Shown: in pieces, positions 55,401-63,284 of the stretch | Layout of the letters: each line of letters opens with the position of its first letter | Numbering within the stretch: the stretch's first letter is position 1 | NCBI RefSeq assembly: GCF_031624395.1 | Contig: NZ_JAMQON010000005.1 | Span: 1-64,000, forward strand | Direction: 5' to 3' | DNA length: 64,000 nt | Origin: Halomicroarcula saliterrae | GTDB lineage: Archaea; Halobacteriota; Halobacteria; Halobacteriales; Haloarculaceae | Translations under genes and position numbers: made by a program | The notes under the pieces: generated by a model | The model's input: the letters and a program-made list of their open reading frames with translations, nothing else | What the model was told of the DNA's origin: nothing | Databases searched by the model: none

Positions 55401-55703
55401 CGTTCGGTTACCGATTACGAGTCAGACCGATTGAGTGCTTGCGATCACGTCTGCTGTGGCAATGCCGGACGGATCGAGTTCCTCATCGAGTCGGAACAGC
55501 GACGGGACGGCCGGCCCGGATCCGCAGACGATCTCGTCACGCAGATGGTTGAACGGAAACAACAGACTGGAAGGTACCGAACGCGAGCAGACCTCGAATC
55601 ACTTTCGACGCCGACGTTTCTTGACGGAAATGCCGGCATCGCGTACACTTTGCTTCGGTCGACAGCGCCGGAAAAATTGCCTTGTGTTCTGTTGTGGGAG
55701 TGA
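52467..55703 (+). CDS. lanM: Class II lanthipeptide synthetase LanM
   Basis: This 1078-residue bifunctional enzyme phosphorylates and eliminates water from Ser/Thr, then adds Cys thiols to make lanthionine rings. The dehydratase domain (about 130-640) has HGDGR (281-285), the kinase-like Lys301 in VYKPRS, TDCHYEN (375-381) and VDAE with Asp393. The LanC-like cyclase domain (about 700-1078) has HGNCG (892-896), QWCHG with Cys951, and VCCGNAG with Cys996-Cys997. The last makes it a CCG-type enzyme with three Cys zinc ligands, like ProcM. It is divergent from three precursor genes. LanM loci are known from haloarchaea; this one lacks a fused or adjacent C39 peptidase. Confidence 0.93.
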   Translation: MPIQEIFTEKQKRCIAGQARTLQERLENPDRCSVGDRTDSEIDELLAQWRDVFPDQRSFECRLRRDDLEISECRDAIGRDELKPSEPIPEWIDQLERVITTIRREFPDEYHEIASETRPVTEDNLVFRELAHGVAAAARKGLRSEPVTDQLSEQAINELSSWFEQRFSSRFSRILYVELKTFVAANDEELAYADPAECDEHPTEYYERFIESLFSGGFAELCLEYPVFSRLLTTQIRQWQEHIGEFSARLEHDRPQIASTFADGETLGDVHKISVLANDTHGDGRAVMAVEFSSGERIVYKPRSVEIGQRFYRTIDQLMEHVTVPSFDSPRYLSRDEYGWMEWIPNEECSTEREVARYYERAGALSCLAYFFEFTDCHYENLISSGSQPMLVDAETIFHPYVDSDRIPRPTGVHATVTENAPLSMLLPYDIDVPAVPEKSDSMAAVMAGFGVSSEKAIIEGRTFPRLKAVNTDVMSVEPTPIEIEREGNIPQLDDRDQVPTDYISELLDGFETTYESILRLRDEGRLSDILDLSGRFSGIENRIVYRPTMEYVQLTRSLNARDCLRDGVRFGIEMEELAVPFCDDTVAEPVPWDLFAAERSRLKKLDPPRLTCQPDSVGVGVDGDEIGIDAEASGLQRSLDRIADADREDLRDQLEIIRGCFGINTRSPSSTSPGEQSPVQVTPSQLRAEAESLFDTIQEAEIPSQRGPAWVSVCSLDETNHLTLRPVDSTLHLGKSGIALLAAALYRVTGEERYRDRALEIVQPVRERVRETRPDPMFLKHGGTNGLGSVLYGLGAVGSLTDCQQLLEDASNITSLLQDRELHDQMHDVGSGAAGTILGLLALHRRYPDPEIVQTAVSFGDTLLESRVETDSGKQVWQTIDQCPPLTGFLHGNCGIAYALSRLWDVTNSSAYLEAAREALEFEAEMYSQTANNWPDRRPWSEQRYPDQWCHGKTGGGLARLGIEELIEDDIVTRGIDRSVTDYESDRLSACDHVCCGNAGRIEFLIESEQRRDGRPGSADDLVTQMVERKQQTGRYRTRADLESLSTPTFLDGNAGIAYTLLRSTAPEKLPCVLLWE

Positions 55704-55773
55704 TAGCTGAGGGGTGTTCGTTCTCGGTCAGCGATTCTAAACGCAGTGGATGGCGAAATCCCCAGTGTTGATA

Positions 55774-56010
55774 TCCTCCCCGCCCTGAAGGGCGAGGATT
55801 CCAGCGGGGGACAGCGGGCCGGTCCCGCACCGATAGCAGTGGAGTGTCAGAAACCTCGTTTTCACTCCCGGATATAGCCTCCTCGCACGTCCCCGGTTGG
55901 CATAGACGTCGTCGACGGCTGCGGCAACACGGGTCCCGGAGATACCCAGTTACCCTGGCTCGTCGAGCGCCACCTCGGAAATGCTGAATAACTGCTCGTG
56001 CTTCTCGCAG
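55774..56010 (-). mobile_element. IS200/IS605-type end with degenerate tnpB tail
   Basis: The hairpin CGCCC-TGAA-GGGCG (55781-55794) flanked by CCTCC and GAGGA is the kind of end found after haloarchaeal tnpB genes. The minus-strand frame running into it (SENEVSDTPLLSVRDRP) resembles a tnpB C-terminus. No catalytic domain is left. It sits right after lanM and marks one side of the island. Confidence 0.45.
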
Positions 56011-56160
56011 CATTCTCGACCAACCTATCTAACGACCAGTACAGTAGGCTTATTCGCCACGTCGCACACCGAGAACCGGCAAGTGTCTGAATCGCTCAGG
56101 ACAGGTTCTGTTTCAGACGATTGGACTCAAGCCATCAATGGCTGAAATCCAGTAGACAGT

Positions 56161-56481
56161 TTAAATTTTTTGCGAGATGCTTGAAGTACGTGGTGTCCAG
56201 AGGCCATATAATATCAGACATAGTCCGACAGTCTGATTGATAGCACTGATAGCATAGAGAGTAGCCTCCTCTGCTATTGGAAATACAAACCCCACCAACA
56301 GTGGAAATGGCGTCAAGAGTACCAAGACGAACCCAGCAGCAATAAACAACATCGGTCGTTGACCGTTCCGAAGATAGCCGCGCACGGCAAGGTACGCAGT
56401 ACTGATTCCGAGTATAAGCGCTACAATGGAAAAGACCAACCCAACTACTGCAACTGGGTGCCATGAGCCAACGTCTATCAT
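56161..56481 (-). CDS. Small membrane protein paired with ArsR regulator (DUF7521-like)
   Basis: This 106-residue protein has three hydrophobic helices. A conserved-looking GYLRNGQRPMLFIAAGFVLV sits between helices 1 and 2, as in the haloarchaeal family found next to ArsR-type winged-helix genes. Its ATG overlaps the regulator's stop by four bases, so they are co-translated. Role unknown; a membrane sensor or effector controlled by the regulator is plausible. Confidence 0.78.
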   Translation of the reverse strand: MIDVGSWHPVAVVGLVFSIVALILGISTAYLAVRGYLRNGQRPMLFIAAGFVLVLLTPFPLLVGFVFPIAEEATLYAISAINQTVGLCLILYGLWTPRTSSISQKI

Positions 56482-56825
56482 TGATCCCTCACTTGGTTTA
56501 TGAACTCGCTGAAACGGTCGGCCATCTTTTCCCGTTTGCTGATAGTCACCTCAGCATTCTCCTCAGAAATGCCTATCACAATCTGAGTTGGAGCAGCGGT
56601 ATACGTCTGAAAATGATGTCCATCTTCGTCATGCTCCATTTCTGTATCTAAAAGATCATAAGACGAGAGCTTGTCCGTCCGGCGATAGACTGACTGTGGA
56701 GAGATATCACACACCTCACTCAATTCTTCGGCTGACATCGGCCGTTTCATTGTTTCTTGGAGGATCTTTCTCGAGTGTTCGTCGCTTAAGAGTTTCAAGA
56801 TGTCACTCAACTCCTCATCAGTCAT
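56478..56825 (-). CDS. ArsR-type winged-helix regulator
   Basis: This 115-residue winged-helix protein has LKLLSDEHSRKILQETMKRP, a recognition region MSAEELSEVCDISPQSVYRR and a C-terminal helix. It lacks the metal-binding Cys of ArsR proper. Translationally coupled to the membrane protein that follows, it probably regulates its own operon. Codon usage is more AT-rich than in the flanking genome, as in the rest of this island. Confidence 0.85.
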   Translation of the reverse strand: MTDEELSDILKLLSDEHSRKILQETMKRPMSAEELSEVCDISPQSVYRRTDKLSSYDLLDTEMEHDEDGHHFQTYTAAPTQIVIGISEENAEVTISKREKMADRFSEFINQVRDQ

Positions 56826-56973
56826 CGTATCTATATATTCATGGGCGCGTTCTACCTGCCATTGTCATCCAGAGTTAGACTGGGGCGGATAATAAGTGGT
56901 AATTCACAGTCCCAAATCATGGAACTGTGCCTGGCCCTTCTTTTTGCATCGGGTAATAACATACAGTGTACCG

Positions 56974-57333
56974 ATGACAGCGAACAGTACTGGAAGAAGG
57001 AATAGTCCCAATCAAAATACCACCATTGCAGCGTTGGTCCACGTTGCTGGCCTGTTCTTTGGTTTTGTTGCTATTGCCTTTGCTTATTTAGTTACCGATG
57101 ACGAGTTTACAAAAGCAAATGCAGCTAATGCGTTAAATTGGCATGTTCCTGTCGCTTTGATAGCTGTACCAGTCGCTGTGATTGGTGTTGTCGTGAGTGA
57201 AACCGCCGGTGTAGCGATAGCGATGATAATAGCGATCGGAACAATCTGCTTTGCGTTAATAGCAAGTATGAAAGCGTATCGAGGCCGAGCGTGGAAGTAC
57301 CCATTAGTTCCTAGTGTGATCAGTACGTCTTGA
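56974..57333 (+). CDS. DUF4870 (Tic20-like) membrane protein
   Basis: This 119-residue protein has three or four hydrophobic helices and the DUF4870 signature (AALVHVAGLFFGF, YLVTDDEFTKANAANALNWH). Family members are small membrane proteins of unknown function. I chose the ATG at 56974 because the N-terminal residues before it are unrelated to the family. The gene is AT-rich, in line with the neighbouring ArsR pair. Confidence 0.85.
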   Translation: MTANSTGRRNSPNQNTTIAALVHVAGLFFGFVAIAFAYLVTDDEFTKANAANALNWHVPVALIAVPVAVIGVVVSETAGVAIAMIIAIGTICFALIASMKAYRGRAWKYPLVPSVISTS

Positions 57334-57848
57334 GCAGCAATTCTACAGTCTACCTTCCTCTGTTGAAATAATGCACTTCTATCCGGACCCACTGAGCAAC
57401 TGGTTCGTCCCAACCGTTCTGAACTCAACTCTGTGAGAACTTTACGTTGACTCCGTATCTGCAGATTCGATTGCCGTGCGTGTGTCTCGCGCTAATTCGC
57501 ATGGCAACTTTCTCCAAGAAAACAGGTCGTGCTTCTCGCAGCTGCAGGTGGCTTCAACCGGCTTAGCACCATTGGCCGGCAATCAGCTGCGGTCTCGGCC
57601 TCTTCAGATGGGATCTATCTCGTTGATTGCTTCGGTCGCGACTGGGCCCTCGTTATAAAGGAACAGCGATGCTGGTGTATCCCGCTGAGCGAGTAGCGAT
57701 TCGATCAGAGATGCCCTTTCAACTGAAGCGGTAGCGTGGAGTCCCCTTCCTCAAGGAGCGACCGTAGGGAGCGAATAGGGAGGGGAGAGCGCGTTCGTAT
57801 AGCTCGCAGAAACTAACCTATGAGTAGCCACAATACTACATTGAAACT
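57334..57848. other. Intergenic region, includes left flank of tnpB element
   Basis: No gene is recognised. The last about 100 bases before the tnpB start (from about 57,735) contain an AGGAGCGACCGTAGGGAGCG run typical of the left end of such elements. The rest has mixed composition and may be decayed DNA. Confidence 0.35.
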
Positions 57849-59105
57849 GTGGCAGACGATTACGTACGCCGGACAGCAATCACCAGACTCTCTGTAGATG
57901 GTAAACAACGCGAGTTGCTTGAGGAACCCATCTCTGAGTGGAAGCGTGGTTGCCAGCTCGCCACGGACATGGCGTGGGGCAAGTGCAACGCCAAGAGCGA
58001 CGTACAGCCCCTCGCCTACGACGACGTGCGTGAGCAAACCGACCTCGGGAGTCAGCACGCGATTCTCGCCACCCACCAAGCCGCACAAGCCATCACCGGC
58101 TGTATCGAACGGCGGGCCAACGGAAAGAAGGTCAGCAAGCCGACGTTCACCGCACCCACGGTGAAGTACGACACCCGGACGATGACGCTGTTCGATGACG
58201 ACGCAGTTTCTCTCTCCACCACGGAGAGTCGCGTCCGGTGTTCGCTCGTCCTTCCCGATGCTGACGACGGCTACCAACGGCAGTACCTCAACGCTGACGA
58301 ATGGAGCGTTACGGAAAGTACGCTCACCGCCCGTGACGGCGACTACTTCTTGCACATCGGCTTCCGACGACCGAAGACCGACACCGAACGGAACACCGCC
58401 GAGGACGGAACGGTTCTCGGGGTAGACCTTGGCATCGAAAACCTCGCCGTCACCAGCCCTGCCTTCTTTTTCAGCGGGCGAGAGTTGGCCCACAACCTCC
58501 GAGAGTTCGAGAAAGTACGCGGCGGACTCCAACAGACAGGCACTCGAAGCGCCCACCGAACGCTAGAACAGTCGAGTGGCCGCGAACTTCGGTACGTACG
58601 TGACGTACTCCACCGGGCGTCGAACGCCATCGTAGACGAAGCACTCCGATACGAGTGTGATGTGATCGCGTTCGAGGACTTGACGAACATCCGCGACCGC
58701 ACGGGTGCGTCATGGGGCCACAAGTGGGCGTTCCGAACGCTGTACGAACAAGTAGAGTACAAAGCCGAAGCGGAAGGTATCTCGGTGCAGCAGGTGGGTT
58801 CGGCGTACACGTCGAAACGGTGCGCCGAGTGTGGCTTCACAGCCGGCGAGAATCGCCCGAATCGAACCGATTTCTGCTGTCAGGAGTGCGAGTCGGAAGC
58901 GAACGCTGACTACAACGCGGCCAAGAACATCGGTATGCGGTACGTCCGCCGAGGCCAACAGTCGTCTCGGCGGACGGGCAACAGTCAGCTTGCCCTGAAG
59001 TCCGGAACGGTGACGCCGAGTGGCGGATTTACCGCCCACCCGAACGGGTTCGAGGTCGAGGACACGGACAAGCCCAACCCTCAACGAGCGAAGTCGTCAG
59101 ACTGA
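57849..59105 (+). mobile_element. tnpB: TnpB, RNA-guided nuclease of an IS200/IS605-type element
   Basis: This 418-residue TnpB looks complete. It has an N-terminal RNA-binding region, and the RuvC residues Asp193 (GVDLGIENLA), Glu276 (IAFEDLTNI) and Asp354 (ANADYNAAKNIG). The zinc ribbon is Cys325/328 (CAECG) and Cys344/347. No tnpA transposase lies nearby, so the element depends on TnpA in trans. TnpB proteins use a guide RNA made from the 3' end of the element, which here would overlap the last codons and the sequence to about 59,130. The copy is inserted near the 3' end of a minus-strand membrane gene. Confidence 0.92.
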
Positions 59106-59267
59106 GCGAAGTAGGGTGGGGTAGTTGACTAGAAACATTACAACGAACGCGCTTACTGTAATCGGCAGGCCGGATTCTATCGAGGAGCCGCCCAAGACAA
59201 CGAATCCGATGAGTGACCCGACTGCAACTGCGAGACCGTATACGATAGGACGACGAAACCTGCGCAT
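59097..59267 (-). CDS. Small two-helix membrane protein ending at the tnpB element
   Basis: This 56-residue frame reads MRRFRRPIVYGLAVAVGSLI followed by a second hydrophobic helix (LPITVSAFVVMFLVNYP) and stops at 59097, inside the last codons of tnpB. The charge distribution (Arg-rich start, then two helices) looks like a real small membrane protein. Its stop seems to be provided by the inserted element, so the original protein may have been longer. Confidence 0.5.
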   Translation of the reverse strand: MRRFRRPIVYGLAVAVGSLIGFVVLGGSSIESGLPITVSAFVVMFLVNYPTLLRSV

Positions 59268-59330
59268 AGTTCCGTGTCGTTTTCCTGCGTAGAAAGTGTT
59301 CTGTAGCGAGCGTGTAATTCCCGGAACGAG

Positions 59331-60521
59331 TCAGAGTTCTCCGAACGCATCGACCCATCCGTTCTCGTTAGGAACGTACAGTGCGTCGCCCGAGACGAGC
59401 GGTGCTCTGTAATACCCCTCTTCGGCGTGATGGGTCCACAGTATCGATCCGTCAGAGATGTTCCGTGCTTGGACCAGATCGTCACCGGCGACGTACGCGA
59501 CGCCATCGGCAACGGCAGCCGAGCCCAGATCTCGATACCCTAGCGCTGCACACCAGCGATGTTCACCGGTCGCCCGGTCGAGGGCGTAGACGTTGCCACC
59601 GCCGCCTTCGGTCGTGGAGGAGGCCGCGATAATCGTATCGTCGGTCACGGCGGGCACCTCGAAGGACTCCGCTTCGCCGCCGAACTTCCAGTCGGTGGTG
59701 CCATCGGCCAGGCTCAACGCTAGAACATTACCCAGTACCCCGGCGTATACTGTCTCATCTGCGATACAGAGAGAACTGTAGACGTAGATGTTCCGCCGCG
59801 TCCACACCACTTCTCCGGTCTCTGTGTCGTAGGCCCGCAGTCCACTATCGGTGTCGGCCAGCACGATCCCGTTGGCGATGGGCCCATCGTCGTGAAGGCC
59901 GTCAAGACGCCATCGTCTACTCCCGCTGGCCAGGTCAATGGCCTGAATACTCCTGTTGCCGGTCGTGTACACGGATTCGTCGTCCCCGGCGATACTGAAG
60001 AAGTCGCCGCCAGACAGCCGAAACTGGCGCCGTGAGGTGTCCGGAGTGAGGGCGTGTAGTCCATCCTGACCGGTGACGATTAGCGTCCGGTTATCTGGTG
60101 GGCCGACCACGCCGACGTCTCTGGGCCGCCGGAGTTGGTCGTACTCCGCCATGATCTCTCCAGTCGCTGGGTCGGCGACGAGTACACGCCCGTCGTCGGA
60201 TATCAGATACAGCCGTCCGTCGTCGATGGCAGCCTGGGGGCTAATCGAATCAGCTCGCCAGAACCGGCCGACGTTCGTCCGGGGGCCGCTCGCATCTGTG
60301 ACACGGCGGTAATCACCGCTCTGGTTCTGGAGTGGCCAGCCGGCTCCCTCTGGCCGAGATTCCAGTGAACGATCGGTCACGTCTGTAACCGTCGATTCGA
60401 ACTCGACAGCGTCGTCGCCACAGATATCGTCTGTCGCGTCGCACCCGGCCAGCCCCAGCGTTCCGGCGGCGATTGTCGTTCGGAGGAAGGTGCGACGGGT
60501 CGACGCGGTGGAGGGCGGCAT
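59331..60521 (-). CDS. PQQ-type beta-propeller lipoprotein
   Basis: This 396-residue protein has a twin-arginine signal (TRRTFLRTTIAAGTLGLAGC) whose lipobox gives a lipidated Cys. A propeller of roughly seven blades follows, with recurring AxDxxTGExxW motifs (VADPATGEIMAEYD, AYDTETGEVVWTRR, ALDRATGEHRWCAA). It is exported folded and anchored outside. Propellers of this sort can be scaffolds or PQQ-binding enzymes; typical PQQ-dehydrogenase active-site residues are not evident, so a scaffold-like role is more likely. Confidence 0.88.
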   Translation of the reverse strand: MPPSTASTRRTFLRTTIAAGTLGLAGCDATDDICGDDAVEFESTVTDVTDRSLESRPEGAGWPLQNQSGDYRRVTDASGPRTNVGRFWRADSISPQAAIDDGRLYLISDDGRVLVADPATGEIMAEYDQLRRPRDVGVVGPPDNRTLIVTGQDGLHALTPDTSRRQFRLSGGDFFSIAGDDESVYTTGNRSIQAIDLASGSRRWRLDGLHDDGPIANGIVLADTDSGLRAYDTETGEVVWTRRNIYVYSSLCIADETVYAGVLGNVLALSLADGTTDWKFGGEAESFEVPAVTDDTIIAASSTTEGGGGNVYALDRATGEHRWCAALGYRDLGSAAVADGVAYVAGDDLVQARNISDGSILWTHHAEEGYYRAPLVSGDALYVPNENGWVDAFGEL

Positions 60522-60741
60522 AGAATCGATACAGTTTAGACTGAAAAATAGCTAGGGGGACAGAACAGTCCACTTGGTTTGTCTTTCTTCGGGGCGTACT
60601 GAACCAACTTCTCGGTATGCACATCTACCGACCGGTTGCTTCACACGAGAAAATATCTGAAGAATAGGAACTCAACAGAACCGTACTAACATATCTGTGA
60701 CGCAGGTTCCCTAGACAGACGAGTTGACCATCGAGAGATGA

Positions 60742-61818
60742 TTACGAGTCGTCAGGGCCGTTCTGGGACATCCATCGCTGACCGTAGGACCGGTACCCAT
60801 CGAACTCCCCGTTCTTGATCTCCCGTTCGATTTCGTCGCGTGTCTCCGCACTAATACTGACGAGGTGACAGACTGGGTGGCCCGGCAACGCCACGGGATT
60901 CTCCAGTACCCCGACGATCAGTCCGGTAAAGGGCGCCTCGATACGGTGTTCTTCGGTCTTGAACTGGTCTGTGATGGTACAGATGGTCTCACCGTCGTGG
61001 ACGAGCGGGCTGGGTCCCCACTCCATCTCGACGAGACCGCCCGTGTCCGCCCGGAGCCACCGTTTCTCTTCGCTCGCACCCATCACTTTCCGCCACAGGG
61101 GGTCTACTCGGGTCGCCTCCGGAACGATGTCGTAGGAAGCGAGGACACTCTCGACACCGTCGAGTGCCTTCTCGATGAGTGCCGGCTGGAATCGGTGTGC
61201 TTTCCCCATCTCGACAGTGATCGTCGGAATCCCGTCCTGTGAAGCGACCGCTCGGAGCGAGTCCGATTCGCCTTCACCTGACAGGATGACGTTGGTGCCA
61301 AAGGCATCGGCGAGGCGTTCGACGGCAGGGTTGTCTACGTCGGCACGAGCGTGATACATCGTGGTTCGGTTCCGGGTCGACGTGTGGAAGTCGATACCGA
61401 GGTCACACTGACTGATGAACCGTTCGTACACCTGGTTGGCGATTCGTCCAGCCGTATTGGATGACGATTTCCCCGGGAACGACCGGTTCAGGTCCTGGTC
61501 GTAGATGGGGAGATACCGCTGCTGGGCCTGGTAGCCGGGGACGTTCACCACGTGGAGTAGCACCAGTGTTCCGTGGAGGTCCTTCGGCGTGTACCGGTCG
61601 GCCACTTCCTGAAGGACCTTGACCCCGTTCAGTTCGTCGCCGTGGATAGCCGCAGTCATGAACAGGCGTGGACCGGGATTGTCCCCGTTGATGATTGTAA
61701 TCGGTATCTCGACCGAGTCGCCGAGATACGTCTCGCTCACTTCGTAGCGAAACTGCCGCTTCTCACCGGGTTTGACCTCGCCGTCGTATTTGAAAGAACG
61801 GGCCTCGGTATCGGACAT
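60742..61818 (-). CDS. Succinylglutamate desuccinylase/aspartoacylase family hydrolase
   Basis: This 358-residue zinc hydrolase of the M14 fold has AAIHGDELNG (zinc ligands His59 and Glu62), LGIDFHTST for the third ligand, PIYDQDLNRSFPG and a catalytic Glu in TITVEMGKAHRF. The C-terminal domain is beta-rich. Members cleave N-acyl amino acids or related amides. In haloarchaea the gene often accompanies RimK-type ligases, but none is in view. No signal peptide, so cytoplasmic. Confidence 0.9.
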   Translation of the reverse strand: MSDTEARSFKYDGEVKPGEKRQFRYEVSETYLGDSVEIPITIINGDNPGPRLFMTAAIHGDELNGVKVLQEVADRYTPKDLHGTLVLLHVVNVPGYQAQQRYLPIYDQDLNRSFPGKSSSNTAGRIANQVYERFISQCDLGIDFHTSTRNRTTMYHARADVDNPAVERLADAFGTNVILSGEGESDSLRAVASQDGIPTITVEMGKAHRFQPALIEKALDGVESVLASYDIVPEATRVDPLWRKVMGASEEKRWLRADTGGLVEMEWGPSPLVHDGETICTITDQFKTEEHRIEAPFTGLIVGVLENPVALPGHPVCHLVSISAETRDEIEREIKNGEFDGYRSYGQRWMSQNGPDDS

Positions 61819-61945
61819 GGGTACGTCTTGGAGGATGATAGCTTAAGATTGAGTGTGACTTTGCTCTTCCTTCTCTCGGCGAGCTATAGTGACGGGCTAC
61901 CGACAGCATTACAGAAGCCGTGGCGCGTCCACAGACTCTTCAGAG

Positions 61946-62191
61946 TTAGTTGCTATCATCCGACGGTGGCATTGCTGTGTCGTCGCGTCGTCGGATGCGG
62001 AGTCGGCGAGCGATAGCTACGGCAGCGACACCGACAATGGCGGTGAGGGTCGCCCCAACGACGAGCCGGCGCCCCGGTTGACCGGCAGCTGATGCAGTCT
62101 CTTCGTTGGTGTCAGTATCCGTCTTGGCGTGGGTAGTCGGTGGTAGTCGTTCCTTCGCTTTCTGCAGATACGGAGTGAAAACCACTGGCAT
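61946..62191 (-). CDS. Small single-helix membrane protein
   Basis: This 81-residue protein starting MPVVFTPYLQKAKERLPPTT has a polar Asp/Thr-rich middle and one hydrophobic helix (LVVGATLTAIVGVAAVAIA) followed by RRLRIRRRDD, a positive-inside anchor. It lies 46 bases after the start of the SDR gene upstream, on the same strand. Family not recognised. Confidence 0.5.
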   Translation of the reverse strand: MPVVFTPYLQKAKERLPPTTHAKTDTDTNEETASAAGQPGRRLVVGATLTAIVGVAAVAIARRLRIRRRDDTAMPPSDDSN

Positions 62192-62237
62192 ACCCCTGAC
62201 CAGACAGCCGATGCACTTAGCTCCCACACACTGCCGG

Positions 62238-63113
62238 TCAGTAGGTAAGGCTCATCCCACCTTCGTGAGTCATATCGCCGCCGTTGAGATGCCTGCTGTG
62301 ATGAGAACAGCCCATGACGAACAGATTTGCCACCTCGTAGGGCTCCATCATCTCCTTGACGCGGGTGCGTTCGAGCATCACCTTCTCGACGACCTCGTCG
62401 ACCGTCATCCCACGGCGGTCGGCGGTATCGGGAAGCTGTTTGGCAACCAGCGCGGTCTTGACGTAAGCGGTACTGACGGTGAAGGCTCGGACTTTGCCGT
62501 CGCCTTCAGCGGCGGTCGACTGTGTCAGCCCGCGTAATCCGAACTTCGTCGTGTTGTACGCAACTTTGTCCTTCGTCACGATATGGCCGTGAACCGAGCA
62601 CATGTTACCGATAGCGCCACGGCCGTCGTCGTTGTCCCGCATGTGCGGGAGGCAGTGTTTGGTGAGCACCAGTGGCGCTCGCTGCATGATGTCGTGCATC
62701 AGGTCGTACTTCTCGATGGGGAATGATTCGATGGGAGCGACAGTCTGGATGCCGGCGTTGTTGATTAGGTAGCGGAGTGAGCCCTGTTCCGTAGCGGTTT
62801 CGACGATTCGCTCGAGGTCATCGTCGTCGGTCAGATTCGCGGTAACAGTGACGATCTCTCCAGGGAGTGATAGCTCCGTAGCCTCAGCCTGGACGGCATC
62901 GAGCCCGTCCTCGTCGCGGTCAGTTGCAACGACTGTGAGGCCGTTGGCGGCGAACGCCAGTGCCGTTGCACGGCCGATACCCGCGCCGCCACCCGTAACG
63001 ATGACGACGTTTTCGTCGGTGAAGTTCGGGTCGTCTATCGTCAACAGGTCATCGCGTGTCAACTCACTGGGACCGTACTTTGCCATCGCCTCGTCGCCAG
63101 TCATGTCAGCCAT
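62238..63113 (-). CDS. 3-hydroxybutyrate-dehydrogenase-like SDR
   Basis: This 291-residue SDR has TGGGAGIG, Asp after beta-2 (VVATDRDEDG, NAD preference), NNAGIQ, NMCSVHGH and YNTTKFG for catalysis, plus a C-terminal region with GGDMTHEGG. The GIQ/SVHGHI pattern resembles bacterial 3-hydroxybutyrate dehydrogenases. I chose the ATG at 63113 (MADMTGDEAMAKYG). It is divergent from an AtoE-type short-chain fatty acid transporter, which supports a role in hydroxybutyrate/acetoacetate metabolism. The assignment is inferred. Confidence 0.85.
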   Translation of the reverse strand: MADMTGDEAMAKYGPSELTRDDLLTIDDPNFTDENVVIVTGGGAGIGRATALAFAANGLTVVATDRDEDGLDAVQAEATELSLPGEIVTVTANLTDDDDLERIVETATEQGSLRYLINNAGIQTVAPIESFPIEKYDLMHDIMQRAPLVLTKHCLPHMRDNDDGRGAIGNMCSVHGHIVTKDKVAYNTTKFGLRGLTQSTAAEGDGKVRAFTVSTAYVKTALVAKQLPDTADRRGMTVDEVVEKVMLERTRVKEMMEPYEVANLFVMGCSHHSRHLNGGDMTHEGGMSLTY

Positions 63114-63284
63114 ACTCCGACCGTCGGGCCATACCGGGGAATAGTTACTGGGAACACTGTCCTGCGGCCGGGAAACTGCTTCGATGGCAGTCGAAACGCA
63201 CAATGATCCCTGCTCCCTTCTCGCTGCCCTAAAACCAGTGGAGGGAGTCGGTGTCTTGATACGTAGTGATACTGTTTCACCTGC

